A stretch of 64,000 bases of DNA from the NCBI RefSeq assembly GCF_012396235.1, contig NZ_JAAXPA010000004.1, positions 62,001 through 126,000 on the forward strand, read 5' to 3'. A model generated the notes under the pieces. That model was not told the DNA's origin. It searched no databases and saw only the letters and a list, made by a program, of their open reading frames with translations. Source of the stretch: Rhodococcus opacus. Its GTDB lineage: Bacteria > Actinomycetota > Actinomycetes > Mycobacteriales > Mycobacteriaceae. Shown here piece by piece: positions 25,588 to 34,698 of this stretch. Numbering within the stretch: position 1 is the first letter of the stretch; each line of letters opens with the position of its first letter. A program made the position numbers and the translations under genes.

Positions 25588-26592
25588 GAGCGTCATCATC
25601 ACCACGGGTGTGGAACCGTAGCCGGGGACGGCAAACGTGCGCACCGTGTGCCGGGACCAGGACCCGTCCGACAGGGCGACGCGGGCGACTCCGGGAAGAC
25701 GAGCCGGGATCCGTTGCCGCACCGCCGCGAGGTCGTCGCCGTGCAGCAGCCCGATCTGCCCGCCCTCCGCCGCCGCAGACAGACCCGCCAGCGGTGCCGT
25801 GATCCATTTGATGGCGTACCCGTGCTGTGAATCGACCAGTGCCGCATGAACCCCGGCGACCGCGTGCACGGTCGACGCGACGTCCGAATCCATCACCCGG
25901 ATCGCCAGTTCGCCGACGTCGGTCTTGTGCGTGACGTCGTGATCGACGCCCCGCAACACCACCCCCTCGGGTGTCTCGACGGCGCGGCGCACGAACCGGA
26001 CGAGGCGCAGCGTTCCGTCGTCGTGGCGGGCGATGAGTTCGCCGGACAGGAACTCGCCGTCCCGCGCGTTGTCGAGGCGTTCCATCAGCACCGCGATGTC
26101 GGAGATCCGCGGCACCCTCCGATACAGGTCGGCGAGACCGAAATAGCCGTGTTCCGGCCGGGCGTCCGCGACTCCGTACAGATTCCGGAACTCACGGGTC
26201 CATCGAGTGCGTCGCGGACCCGCCGACACGGACAGATTCCATTCCCATCCCGCTACCCGGTGCGGCGGTGGCACCGGACAGTCCGCACGACCGGTGAAGA
26301 TCTGCACCGCGAGGACGTCCCCACCCGGACCGAGTACCGGTTTCGCCACGACGAAATCGATATCGCCGACCGGCTCGCCGAGTGTCACCTGCACCGGCTG
26401 TCCCGACGACTTCACCGTGTCGATGGCGCCCGCCACCAGCGTCAGCATTCTGCCGCGGTAGACGTTGCCGAGTGGCCGGCACTGCCGTTGCTTGATGCCC
26501 TCGGCGATCACCGTCGGTGCGTCCCCCAGGATTTCGACCAGAATCCAGCCGTCGCCGCTTCCCCGTTGTTCCACTGGTACTGCCCCCCTCAT
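25510..26592 (-). CDS. Rv3651-like protein (PAS/GAF-like domains)
   Basis: 360 residues, close in length to mycobacterial Rv3651. The block DGWILVEILGDAPTVIAEG, then QCRPLGNVYRG and QVTLGEPVGDIDFVVAKPVL, resembles the N-terminal domain of that family. The middle and C-terminal parts look PAS/GAF-like. The mycobacterial relative has no agreed function. The C-terminal 26 codons overlap antisense with the iron exporter gene. The protein has no HTH or membrane span and ends in a Gly/Cys-rich tail (QQVGGGGCAVPDC). If the shorter family length is true, the tail may be an extension due to a lost stop. Confidence 0.82.
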   Translation of the reverse strand: MRGAVPVEQRGSGDGWILVEILGDAPTVIAEGIKQRQCRPLGNVYRGRMLTLVAGAIDTVKSSGQPVQVTLGEPVGDIDFVVAKPVLGPGGDVLAVQIFTGRADCPVPPPHRVAGWEWNLSVSAGPRRTRWTREFRNLYGVADARPEHGYFGLADLYRRVPRISDIAVLMERLDNARDGEFLSGELIARHDDGTLRLVRFVRRAVETPEGVVLRGVDHDVTHKTDVGELAIRVMDSDVASTVHAVAGVHAALVDSQHGYAIKWITAPLAGLSAAAEGGQIGLLHGDDLAAVRQRIPARLPGVARVALSDGSWSRHTVRTFAVPGYGSTPVVMMTLSGACPEQHAQQVGGGGCAVPDCQLA

Positions 26593-26654
26593 GGCGCCCG
26601 ATCATCCCACGGCGGTGATCCGGATGCTCGGCGAGACGGTCGCCGCGACGGCGT

Positions 26655-26795
26655 TCAGGCCGGTGCGGTCGCGACGGCGTCCAGGAGTCCCGGGAAGCGG
26701 AAGTCGATGTCGGATCTGCGCAGCTGAGCCATCCGCGAATTGCCGCGGTCGACTTGTGTGATCAGCCCGGCCTCGCGCAGGACCTGCGTCGTCAT
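26655..26795 (-). CDS. 46-residue remnant or microprotein of winged-helix type
   Basis: The ATG at 26795 overlaps the AfsA-like stop (ATGA), so it is translationally coupled. The product MTTQVLREAGLITQVDRGNS continues into RMAQLRRSDIDFRFPGLLDA. LREAGLI plus a basic strand looks like the last helix and wing of an ArsR/MarR-type regulator, without the recognition helix. It may be a 5'-truncated regulator gene or a real small protein. Codon use is normal for the region. Support is limited because it is short. Confidence 0.5.
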   Translation of the reverse strand: MTTQVLREAGLITQVDRGNSRMAQLRRSDIDFRFPGLLDAVATAPA

Positions 26796-27790
26796 CGGAC
26801 GATCCGATCGAGGGCGGCAGTCGAGGCGCTCACTCGCTGCAGGGTGACCCGGCCGTGTGCGATCTGCCGGCCCTCCTGCGCCAGAGTGACGGACAGGACG
26901 ACCTGGCGGGAGCAGATTTCCGCCTCGGCGACGGCCGCGCAATCCGTCGGCAACTCCAGCTCGCCGAAGCTTTCGAAGACGGCGTCGCATCCCACGAGCA
27001 CGAGCATTCGCGGGGACAGGCCGAACAATTCGTGTGCGGCGGCGAGGGCGGTCTGACGCATCGCCTCGAAGATCAGTGCGCCCGGTACGTGGTCGAGCGG
27101 GTGGTCGAACAGGCCCGGGTGGGCCTGATCGACCAGCACCTGGCTGCGCACGGTGTCGCCGTCGACCCCGATCCGGCTCAGCACCACGTTGTCGAACGAA
27201 TGTCGAGCCACCTCCCGAGGCTCGACCCGCTCGTGCAACGGATGCGAACGGGCGGGATCGAGCTGCAGCGGTGCTCGACCCCTCTGCCGGAGGTGGTCCC
27301 ACGCGTCGCCGGGCATCCACTGGATGGTCATGCTCATGGTGGCCGCGGCAGATCCGTCCAGCGCGAGTGTCATCGCGAGGGTGATTCCGACGATGTCGGC
27401 GCCCCGCCTCTTCTCGGCGGTGATCGTGGCATCCAGAACCCCCGCGGCGGGTGCGGGACCCACTCTCACGGCGTCGAGGTCGACGACCTCGAGCGCTCCG
27501 GCGTTGAACACGAACTTGGCGTCGAGCGGAGCGTCGACGTGCCGATGCGAGATCAGGATGGACGCCTGCCGGAACGTTTCGAGAAGAAGCAGCGGATCAT
27601 ACTGTCGTACAACGATATTGTGATCGCTGTAGTAGCTGTGGACCCTGGGGAGCTGCATGCCGAGACGGAATCGTGGGTAGCTCTCGCAGATGATGTCGGT
27701 GAGGAAGACCTCGCAGATCGCGGCGCGGTGCACGTGCGCGCGGGGGATGGACGACGAATAGGACAGGGTCCGTTCCAGGACGGCGGTCAT
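26792..27790 (-). CDS. AfsA-family gamma-butyrolactone signal synthase
   Basis: 332 residues from the ATG at 27790 with AAAGGA upstream. It contains two AfsA hotdog repeats (PF03756). The first has the classic VHR motif in PRAHVHRAAICEVFLTD, then RVHSYYSDH. The second holds LVDQAHPGLFDHPLDHVPGA and LIFEAMRQTALAAAHELFG. AfsA joins a beta-ketoacyl group to dihydroxyacetone phosphate, the first step to gamma-butyrolactone autoregulators. R. jostii RHA1 has a described gene of this kind, gblA; I cannot prove identity. No TetR-type receptor gene lies next to it. Confidence 0.92.
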   Translation of the reverse strand: MTAVLERTLSYSSSIPRAHVHRAAICEVFLTDIICESYPRFRLGMQLPRVHSYYSDHNIVVRQYDPLLLLETFRQASILISHRHVDAPLDAKFVFNAGALEVVDLDAVRVGPAPAAGVLDATITAEKRRGADIVGITLAMTLALDGSAAATMSMTIQWMPGDAWDHLRQRGRAPLQLDPARSHPLHERVEPREVARHSFDNVVLSRIGVDGDTVRSQVLVDQAHPGLFDHPLDHVPGALIFEAMRQTALAAAHELFGLSPRMLVLVGCDAVFESFGELELPTDCAAVAEAEICSRQVVLSVTLAQEGRQIAHGRVTLQRVSASTAALDRIVR

Positions 27791-28274
27791 GTCGATTCCT
27801 TTCGTTGGCAGCGGAATTCGCACGGGTCGATGTCGCCGGACGACGACGGCGGTGATCAGTGGAATGCGGGACCCGGGCAGAACGGTGGTTCGCGCTGGAT
27901 CGGAAGAACGCGGGCGAGCCCGCAGCGCAGAGGGCGAGGAGCTCGGGGTCTCGTCGCGGGCCGGGGATCCCGGTGGATGCGCACGATCAGTGAATACCGG
28001 GCGATCCGGAGCGTCAACAGATGTAATCCTGTGTTCACCGATCCCGTGACGGTGTTCGGCAGGCGAACGTGACAGTCGAAAATCGTTGACCTGCGGTATC
28101 GGTGACTCCGCGTACGAGTAACTTCCGCTGTCGCGTGGCAGGAGTCACAGCCCCGGTTCCGGATCGGGACAGAAATGTTACTGCCAGGTATGGCGTGTGG
28201 TAACCGGCGAGCGTAGAAGGCCGATGCTATGTTCCCCTCGCCGGGAGTGGCCGGAGTTGACGGAGGGGTCGGGG
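27791..28274. other. 484-base intergenic region between divergent AfsA-like and DUF4185 genes
   Basis: No credible gene is present: the available ORFs have arginine-rich, shadow-like composition. It must hold both promoters. I see two imperfect GTGTTC repeats (28031-28036 and 28051-28056), but no clear gamma-butyrolactone-receptor box and no convincing -35/-10 pair. Confidence 0.6.
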
Positions 28275-29747
28275 ATGTCGAAGAGGTGGGTCGCGTCGGT
28301 CGCGGCAGTGGCGATCGGCTCGGGCATGATCGCCTATTCGAACCAGAACGCTGCCGTCGCGGAACCCGAACCGGTATCCAACGGCATACCCGGCAGCGGT
28401 CCCTGCGCAAGCGAGGTGTCGAACGAGACGCACTCACTGATACCGGAGAAGCTCGAGATCCCGATCCCGTACCCGAAGATCACGACGGTGCCGTATCCCG
28501 CTCCCGTCACGGAGCCCGTCCGCGTCTCGCAGGCGTTGCCCGCCGACACGTGCACCGATCCGTGCCCCGACCTCACGGACGAGACCGACCAGGCCCCGGG
28601 AAACCTGTCGAGCGTGCTGAACATCCCGGACGTCAGCGTGAAGTTCACACCCTTCCACTTCGGTATTCCCGTCCCGGGCGCCGACATCCAGTTGCCCCCG
28701 CCGCCGCCCCTCGTGCACCCCGCGACCGAGGAGGCGCCGCGCAGCGCGGCCCCGGCAACCCCGAAGATCGGCGACGTGACCCGCGTGGCCAAGGTGACCG
28801 GGTCCGGTTCGGTCAGCCGCACCGACAAGCGTTACCAGGTCAACGGCACCGACCTCGGCATCATGTGGGAGAGCGCCCCTGACCAGATCGCCGTCGCGTT
28901 CGGCGACACGGTCGGCAAGGGATTCCAGCCGCCCGGTGGCCAGGGCGGCGACTGGCGCAGCAACGTCCTCGGGTTCAGCTCCGACCGCAACCTGTCCGAC
29001 GGCATGAGCCTCGACAGCATGGTCCAGGACAGCCGGTGCCACGCGGCGGAACTGCTCGACAGCCGCAAACTCGACAACATCGAGATCACCACCATCCCGA
29101 CCTCGGGTTTCGCCGTCGGGAACCGGCAGTACATGAGCTACATGTCGATCCGCACCTGGAACAGCATCCCCGCCACGTGGTGGACGAACTACGGCGGCAT
29201 CGCCTACTCGGACGACGGTGGATCGACGTGGACCAAGGACCCGTACGCGAAGTGGGACAACATCTTCGGGGTCACCAAGTTCCAGGTCGCGTCGATGGTC
29301 CCGGCCGGCGACTTCGTGTACATGTTCGGCACCCCCAACACGAGGCTCGGCGCCATCGGCCTGGCCCGCGTCCCGGCCGCCGATGTGCTGAACACGTCCG
29401 CGTACCAGTACTGGCAGAACGGCAACTGGACGCCCGTCGGTGGTTACACGGAGGCGACGCCGATCGTGGACGCCCCCGCCGCCGAACTGTCCGTGCGCTA
29501 CGAGGAGGCCACCGGCAAGTGGCAGATGGCGTACCTCGACACGTCCAAGGCGGCCATCGTTCTCCGTGAGTCCGACTCGCCGCAGGGCGTCTGGTCCGAC
29601 GGGGCGCCGATGGTCAGCGCCGTCGAGTACCCGGAACTGTACGGCGGCTTCATCCACCCGTGGTCGAGCGGCGACGATCTGTACTTCACCATGTCGACCT
29701 GGTCCGACTACAACGTCTTCCTCATGAAGGCGGATTTAGGCGGCTAG
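28275..29747 (+). CDS. secreted DUF4185 domain protein
   Basis: 490 residues from an ATG with GGAGGGG upstream. The signal peptide is KRWVASVAAVAIGSGMIAYS with cleavage near AAVA-EPEP. A Cys-containing, Pro-rich segment (about 40-180) follows. The rest is a five-bladed beta-propeller-like DUF4185 domain: GIMWESAPDQIAVAFGDTVG, WRSNVLGFSSDRNLSDG and YGGIAYSDDGGSTW. Such proteins are secreted and often act on or bind carbohydrate polymers; the enzymatic role is unknown. The stop codon lies inside a hairpin repeat that also ends the convergent gene. Confidence 0.9.
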   Translation: MSKRWVASVAAVAIGSGMIAYSNQNAAVAEPEPVSNGIPGSGPCASEVSNETHSLIPEKLEIPIPYPKITTVPYPAPVTEPVRVSQALPADTCTDPCPDLTDETDQAPGNLSSVLNIPDVSVKFTPFHFGIPVPGADIQLPPPPPLVHPATEEAPRSAAPATPKIGDVTRVAKVTGSGSVSRTDKRYQVNGTDLGIMWESAPDQIAVAFGDTVGKGFQPPGGQGGDWRSNVLGFSSDRNLSDGMSLDSMVQDSRCHAAELLDSRKLDNIEITTIPTSGFAVGNRQYMSYMSIRTWNSIPATWWTNYGGIAYSDDGGSTWTKDPYAKWDNIFGVTKFQVASMVPAGDFVYMFGTPNTRLGAIGLARVPAADVLNTSAYQYWQNGNWTPVGGYTEATPIVDAPAAELSVRYEEATGKWQMAYLDTSKAAIVLRESDSPQGVWSDGAPMVSAVEYPELYGGFIHPWSSGDDLYFTMSTWSDYNVFLMKADLGG

Positions 29748-29813
29748 CGCCCGTGCGCGGTTGACGAGTCCAGGGACTCGCTAACCGCTCACGGGTGGCG
29801 GAGCCGCCTACAG
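29739..29813. repeat. hairpin element, copy 1, probable bidirectional terminator
   Basis: A nested palindrome at 29750-29795 (CCCGTG, GCGGTT and CGAGTCC arms with complements) is followed by GGCGGAGCCGCCTACAG (29797-29813). An outer GGCGGC at 29739-29744 pairs with GCCGCC at 29803-29808. The element contains the stop codons of both convergent flanking genes. A second copy occurs at 32245-32310. Confidence 0.88.
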
Positions 29814-31019
29814 CAGGCCGTGACGGGGCGGGACGGTGCCCGACAGTGTCCACCGGCCGATGTGCTGGATCTTCCACCGAGTGGGGTCGTGCAGGGTGTG
29901 GGTGCGGGCGTCGCGCCAGTACCGGGACAGATTGGACGTTTCCGACGCACTGCGGGTGCCGCCCAGTTCGAACAGCACGCTCGACGCCTCGAGTGACGCA
30001 CGGGCGGCGGCGACCTTGGCTGCGGCGGCGTCGATCGAGGCGACCGCGGCAGCCTGCTCGTTCAGGTCGCGCCGGGCTGCGTCGATGCTGCGCGCACCCT
30101 CCCGGAGGAGTGCCGTCGCGGACCGGACGCTGACCGACGCCTCACCGGCCAGTTGGATCAGCAGGGGATCGTCGACGGCGTCGGTGACGCCCGCCTCGAA
30201 ATAGGGCCTTGCCTGACGTGCAGTTCGCACGCCCTCGTTCAGGGCTGCTGCGGCGATCCCGGCGTCGATCGCGGCGTGCAGGATCTGGGCCTGCGACCCG
30301 TACGTGGTGGGTGCGTCGAAGATGGGAGAGAACGGCACGACGTGGAACGCGGGCACCCGGACTGCGTCCAGCGTGACGGTTCCGCTCGCCGTGGTCTTCT
30401 GCCCCATGCCGTCCCAGTCGTCGACGATCGACAGCCCGGCAGCGGTGCTCGGCAGGTAGGCGACGGCCTTGGTGGGTTTCCCTGCCGGCGTCGTCGTCCC
30501 CGGAAGGGTGGCCCGGACCGCGATCCAGTCGGCGAACAGTGCGCCCGTGCTGTAGAACTTGCGACCGTCGACGACGAAGTCACCACCCTGCTCGGTGAGC
30601 GTCGTGGCGTCGATGTCGATCGTCTTCGTTCCGCGCTCGCTCTGGGCGTTGGCGAACCGGCGCCCCGCGAGCACCTCGGAATAGAAGAATTCCTGCTGCG
30701 CCGGCGTGCCCTGGTGACGCAGCACCTCGAGGAACGTGTAGTGGCTGTGCGGGATCTGCGCGATGCTCGGATCGCCCTCGGCCAGGAGACGGAAGACTTC
30801 GGCGAGGGTTTCGGTCCGCGCGTCGACGCCACCGTGCTCGCGGGGAACACCGAGTGCGAGCAGTCCGGACGCGGCGAGAGCGCCTACCTGTTCGTAGGGA
30901 AGTTGCCGACCGGCATCGCGAGCTGCCGCCTCCTCGGCGAATTGTGCCGCGAGATCGGCGGCGACGGCGAGGGCTTCGGCCTCGTCACTGATGCGGTGGG
31001 CGTTCTGAACGGCGGTCAT
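29808..31019 (-). CDS. SfnB/DszC-like acyl-CoA dehydrogenase-fold flavoprotein
   Basis: 403 residues with the acyl-CoA dehydrogenase fold (three domains): LGVPREHGGVDA, SEVLAGRRFANAQSE and the helical C-terminal domain with LFELGGTRSASETSNLSRYW. The usual catalytic YEGTSE Glu is absent, as in the flavin monooxygenase branch (SfnB, DszC). These act in organosulfur use such as dimethylsulfone or dibenzothiophene derivatives. The next gene outward, on the opposite strand, is sfnG, which supports sulfur scavenging. Its start (31019) is divergent from sfnG. Confidence 0.88.
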   Translation of the reverse strand: MTAVQNAHRISDEAEALAVAADLAAQFAEEAAARDAGRQLPYEQVGALAASGLLALGVPREHGGVDARTETLAEVFRLLAEGDPSIAQIPHSHYTFLEVLRHQGTPAQQEFFYSEVLAGRRFANAQSERGTKTIDIDATTLTEQGGDFVVDGRKFYSTGALFADWIAVRATLPGTTTPAGKPTKAVAYLPSTAAGLSIVDDWDGMGQKTTASGTVTLDAVRVPAFHVVPFSPIFDAPTTYGSQAQILHAAIDAGIAAAALNEGVRTARQARPYFEAGVTDAVDDPLLIQLAGEASVSVRSATALLREGARSIDAARRDLNEQAAAVASIDAAAAKVAAARASLEASSVLFELGGTRSASETSNLSRYWRDARTHTLHDPTRWKIQHIGRWTLSGTVPPRHGLL

Positions 31020-31145
31020 GCCTGATCTCCCGGTACGGCGGTCATGGCGACGAACCTCACACGGACTCGCGAGCCGGGTGAAGGGTTGTGCGCGCAGTGA
31101 TTGGAAGGGTGGGCGTGGGCTGCACGGGCGGGTTGCATGCTGGGT

Positions 31146-32261
31146 ATGTCAACCGAACACATCGCTGAGCAGATCAAGTTCGCCTACTGGGTGCCCAACG
31201 TCAGTGGCGGGCTCGTCACGTCCGACATCGAACAGCGGACCAGCTGGGATTACGAGTACAACAAGAAGCTCGCCCAGACCGCCGAGAACAACGGTTTCGA
31301 GTACGCGCTCAGCCAGGTCCGGTACGAGGCCAGCTACGGGGCCGAGTTCCAGCACGAGTCGACCAGCTTCAGCCTCGCACTGCTGCTGGCCACCGAACGG
31401 TTGAAGGTCATCGCTGCCGTCCACCCGGGTCTGTGGCAGCCCGCGGTCCTGGCGAAGCTGGGGGCCACCGCCGACCACCTGTCGAACGGCCGGTTCGCCG
31501 TCAACGTCGTGAGCGGCTGGTTCAAGGACGAGTTCACCCACCTCGGGGAGCCGTGGCTCGAGCACGACGAGCGGTACCGGCGCAGCGCCGAGTTCCTGCA
31601 GGTGCTCCGCAAGATCTGGACCGAGGACGACGTCGACTTCCGTGGCGACTTCTACCGCATCCACGACTTCACCCTCGAGCCGAAGCCGCTGAACACGCCC
31701 GACCGTCCGAACCCCGAACTGTTCCAGGGTGGCAACTCCGCCGCCGCACGGCAGAACGCGGGCCGGTACTCCGACTGGTACTTCAGCAACGGCAAGGACT
31801 ACGACGGCGTCACCGAGCAGATCGTCGACGTGCGACAGGTGGCCCGCGAGCACAACCGGGAAGTGAAGTTCGGGCTCAACGGATTCATCATCGCCCGCGA
31901 CACCGAGAAGGAAGCACGCGACACCCTCCGCGAAATCATCGAGAAGGCGAACAAGCCCGCGGTCGAGGGATTCAGGTCCGCCGTCCAGCAGGCCGGCGCG
32001 TCCACCGCCGACAAGTCGGGGATGTGGGCCGACTCCACGTTCGAGGATCTCGTCCAGTACAACGACGGATTCCGCTCCCAGCTGATCGGGACGCCGGAGC
32101 AGATCGCCGAGCGCATCGTCGAATACCGCCGCCGCGGAGTCGACCTCATCCTGGGCGGCTTCCTGCACTTCCAGGAGGAGATCGAGTACTTCGGCACCAA
32201 CGTCCTGCCGCTGGTCCGCGAACTCGAGGCTTCCGAGAGGCTCGCGCCCGTGAGCGGTTAG
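31146..32261 (+). CDS. sfnG: dimethylsulfone monooxygenase
   Basis: 371 residues from an ATG at 31146. It is a luciferase-like FMN monooxygenase, IKFAYWVPNVSGGLVTSDIE, with TSFSLALLLATERLKVIAAV, GRFAVNVVSGWFKDEF, PELFQGGNSAAARQNAGRYS and LILGGFLHFQEEIEYFG. The match to SfnG is extensive. It oxidises dimethylsulfone to methanesulfinate with reduced FMN supplied by a reductase, which is not encoded next to it. It is divergent from the SfnB-like gene with a 126-base gap and probably induced by sulfur limitation. Confidence 0.93.
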   Translation: MSTEHIAEQIKFAYWVPNVSGGLVTSDIEQRTSWDYEYNKKLAQTAENNGFEYALSQVRYEASYGAEFQHESTSFSLALLLATERLKVIAAVHPGLWQPAVLAKLGATADHLSNGRFAVNVVSGWFKDEFTHLGEPWLEHDERYRRSAEFLQVLRKIWTEDDVDFRGDFYRIHDFTLEPKPLNTPDRPNPELFQGGNSAAARQNAGRYSDWYFSNGKDYDGVTEQIVDVRQVAREHNREVKFGLNGFIIARDTEKEARDTLREIIEKANKPAVEGFRSAVQQAGASTADKSGMWADSTFEDLVQYNDGFRSQLIGTPEQIAERIVEYRRRGVDLILGGFLHFQEEIEYFGTNVLPLVRELEASERLAPVSG

Positions 32262-32310
32262 CGAGTCCAGGGACTCGTCAACCACGCACGGGCGGCGGAG
32301 CCGCCTACAG
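32245..32310. repeat. hairpin element, copy 2, with inverted stem relative to copy 1
   Basis: The 46-base palindrome 32247-32292 is followed by GGCGGAGCCGCCTACAG (32294-32310), identical to the tail of copy 1. The palindrome itself matches the reverse complement of copy 1 better (3 mismatches) than its direct form (7 mismatches). It contains the stop of sfnG and the stop of the convergent FAD dehydrogenase gene. Confidence 0.88.
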
Positions 32311-33960
32311 GTGCCGGGCCAGCGCGCGACCCGCGGCCCGGCCGGAGAAGATGCAGCCGCCGAGGAAGGTGCCCTCGAGCGCGCTGTAACCGTGGACGCC
32401 GCCACCACCGAATCCGGCGACCTCACCGGCGGCGTAGAGACCCTCGAACGGTGTGCCGTCGGGCCTGATCACCTGCGAGTCGAGGTTGGTCTCGAGCCCG
32501 CCGAGGGTCTTGCGGGTGAGCAGGTGCAACCGGACCGCGATCAGCGGACCGTTCTTGGGATCGAGCAGCTCGTGCGGGCTCACGACGCGGGTGATCTTGT
32601 CGGCCAGCAGGTTCCGTGCGTTGCGGATCGCCATGACCTGGAAATCCTTGGTGTAGCTGTTCTTCACCTCGCGGTCGCGGGCCACGATTTCGCGTTCGAG
32701 GTCCTCGTATTTCAGCGGTGCCTCCGGGGTGAGGGCGTTCATGCCGTCGACGAGATCACGGAGATTGTCGCGGACGACGAAGTCCGCACCGTGCTGTTTG
32801 AACGCCTCGACAGGACCGGGTGCGCCCTTCTTCAGGCGTTCGGCGAGCAGTTTGAAGTCGCGGCCGGTGATGTCGGGGTTCTGCTCGGAGCCCGACAGCG
32901 CGAACTCCTTCTCGATGATCTTCTGGTCGAGGACGAACCACGTGTGGTGGTGGCCGCTGTTCATGATGTGGTCGAGGGTTCCCATGGTGTCGAAACCGGG
33001 GAAGTTCGGGCTGGGCAGGCGTTTGCCGTTGCCGTCGAACCACATCGACGACGGTCCGGGGATGATGCGGATGCCGTGGTTCGGCCAGATCGGGTCCCAG
33101 TTCTGGATGCCCTCGGTGTAGTGCCACATCCGGTCGCGGTTCACGATGTTGCCGCCGGCGTTCTCGGTGATCTCGAGCATGCGGCCGTCGACGTGCGCGG
33201 GGACGCCGGCGAGCATGTTCTCGGGAGCCTTGCCGAGGCGCGCGGGCCAGTTCTTCTTGACCAGTTCGGGATTGCCGCCGATGCCGCCGGACGTGACGAC
33301 GACGGCCTGCGCGGAGAATTCGAACTCCCCGACCGCGGTCCGCGAACTTTTCACACCGCGTGCTTCGGTGGACGGTTCCAGGATTGTGCCGCGCACGCCG
33401 GTGGCGGCGCCGTCGGTGACGACGATCTCGTCGACCTGGTGACGATGCTTGAACGTGACGAGGCCCCGCTTCGACGCGGCCATCACGCGCGTGAGGAAGA
33501 CTTCGACGACCCCCGGTCCGGTGCCCCAGGTGATGTGGAAGCGCGGGACGGAATTGCCCTGTCCGAGTGCGGATCCGCGTCCGCGTTCGGCCCACCCGAC
33601 GTTCGGCATCAACCGCAGCCCGAGGTCGTGGAGGTAGTGCCGCTTCTCGCCTGCCGCGAACTCGACGTACGCCTGGGCCCACAGCCGCGGCCACTGATCT
33701 TCGCGGGCGCGATCGAATGCCGCAGTGCCCATCCAGTCCTGGATCGCCAGTTCGTACGAGTCCTTGATGCCGAGGCGCCGCTGTTCGGGGCTGTCGACGA
33801 GGAACAGGCCGCCGAGCGACCAGAAGGCCTGCCCGCCGAGATTCGCCGAACTCTCCTGGTCGACGACGAGCACCTTCCGGCCGGCCTTGACCATCTCGTA
33901 GGTGGCGACGAGTCCGGCCAATCCGGCGCCGACGACGATCACATCAGCCTGTTCGGTCAC
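32305..33960 (-). CDS. FAD-binding dehydrogenase (fumarate reductase/KstD-like fold)
   Basis: 551 residues from a GTG at 33960 with GAGGGG upstream, overlapping the TetR stop (GTGA). The FAD motif is DVIVVGAGLAGLVATYEMVK, and the C-terminal flavin-contact region reads FEGLYAAGEVAGFGGGGVHG then SALEGTFLGGCIFSGRAAG. The organisation matches the FAD-binding dehydrogenases related to 3-ketosteroid dehydrogenase and flavocytochrome c. The substrate is unknown. It forms an operon with the TetR regulator. Confidence 0.92.
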   Translation of the reverse strand: MTEQADVIVVGAGLAGLVATYEMVKAGRKVLVVDQESSANLGGQAFWSLGGLFLVDSPEQRRLGIKDSYELAIQDWMGTAAFDRAREDQWPRLWAQAYVEFAAGEKRHYLHDLGLRLMPNVGWAERGRGSALGQGNSVPRFHITWGTGPGVVEVFLTRVMAASKRGLVTFKHRHQVDEIVVTDGAATGVRGTILEPSTEARGVKSSRTAVGEFEFSAQAVVVTSGGIGGNPELVKKNWPARLGKAPENMLAGVPAHVDGRMLEITENAGGNIVNRDRMWHYTEGIQNWDPIWPNHGIRIIPGPSSMWFDGNGKRLPSPNFPGFDTMGTLDHIMNSGHHHTWFVLDQKIIEKEFALSGSEQNPDITGRDFKLLAERLKKGAPGPVEAFKQHGADFVVRDNLRDLVDGMNALTPEAPLKYEDLEREIVARDREVKNSYTKDFQVMAIRNARNLLADKITRVVSPHELLDPKNGPLIAVRLHLLTRKTLGGLETNLDSQVIRPDGTPFEGLYAAGEVAGFGGGGVHGYSALEGTFLGGCIFSGRAAGRALARHL

Positions 33961-34664
33961 GAGGACCCCTCTTTCCGGTGTGTGTGGGTGTGGGTGGTGT
34001 CGGGTTCGGTGTACGCGGCCACGACGTGGGTGAACAGTTCGAGACGCAGTTCCCGGGCGGACGCGTCGTCGTCTTCGATGAGGCACTGGACGCTCGTGCC
34101 GTCGTGCAGGGCGACGAGCGCGCGGCCGAGCACCCGGGGATCGCCGACGACGCGGCGCCCGAGCCGGTGCAGCGCCTTCTCGAGGATCGGCACGATGGTC
34201 TCCAGAATCGTGTCCTCACGTGCTGCGAGGGCCTTCTTCAGCGACGGGTTGCGCAGGGCGTGGGCGGTGAATTCCGCGTTGATCCGGTACCACTGGTCGT
34301 CGACGGGGACGACTCCGAGCACCAGTTCGGTACCGGCGCGCAGTTTTTCGGCAGGCGTGAGCCCCGAGAGGTCGATGCTGGACGAGTCGGCGGCCAGCCG
34401 GATCTGTGCGAGCATCGCGCTGGAGCGCTGTTCCCACATGGCGAAGAACATCTCGTCCAGCGATGCGAAGTTGGAGTAGAAGGCGCCGCGGGTGTAACCA
34501 CCGCGTTCGCAGATCTGCTCGACCGTCGACCGTCCGAAGCCGTTCTCCGCGAACACCTCGACCGCGGCGTCGAGCAGACGCCGACGCGTCTGGCCTCGCC
34601 GTTTCGTGACCCGGCGGGGTGTGTCGGTGGCAGGCTCGGTGGAGCGCGCCGGCGACGTCGGCAT
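33957..34664 (-). CDS. TetR-family regulator of the FAD dehydrogenase
   Basis: 235 residues from the ATG at 34664 with GGAGGAG just upstream; a GTG two codons earlier is possible. The HTH reads RRRLLDAAVEVFAENGFGRS then TVEQICERGGYTRGAFYSNF. A histidine/threonine-rich tail (TTHTHTHRKEGSS) ends it. It lies upstream of and coupled to the FAD dehydrogenase gene, with two operator palindromes at 34699-34731, which points to autoregulation. Confidence 0.93.
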   Translation of the reverse strand: MPTSPARSTEPATDTPRRVTKRRGQTRRRLLDAAVEVFAENGFGRSTVEQICERGGYTRGAFYSNFASLDEMFFAMWEQRSSAMLAQIRLAADSSSIDLSGLTPAEKLRAGTELVLGVVPVDDQWYRINAEFTAHALRNPSLKKALAAREDTILETIVPILEKALHRLGRRVVGDPRVLGRALVALHDGTSVQCLIEDDDASARELRLELFTHVVAAYTEPDTTHTHTHRKEGSS

Positions 34665-34698
34665 GGGCACTCCTCCGATCGGTTCGACAGCAGCCGTC

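Noticed and set aside
27856-28437. A 193-codon minus-strand ORF in the AfsA-DUF4185 gap
   Set aside because: Its sequence is Ser/Arg/Pro-rich without motifs and it overlaps the DUF4185 start and signal peptide.
32311-34479. A 722-codon plus-strand ORF
   Set aside because: It is antisense to the FAD dehydrogenase and TetR genes, both with full family motifs.
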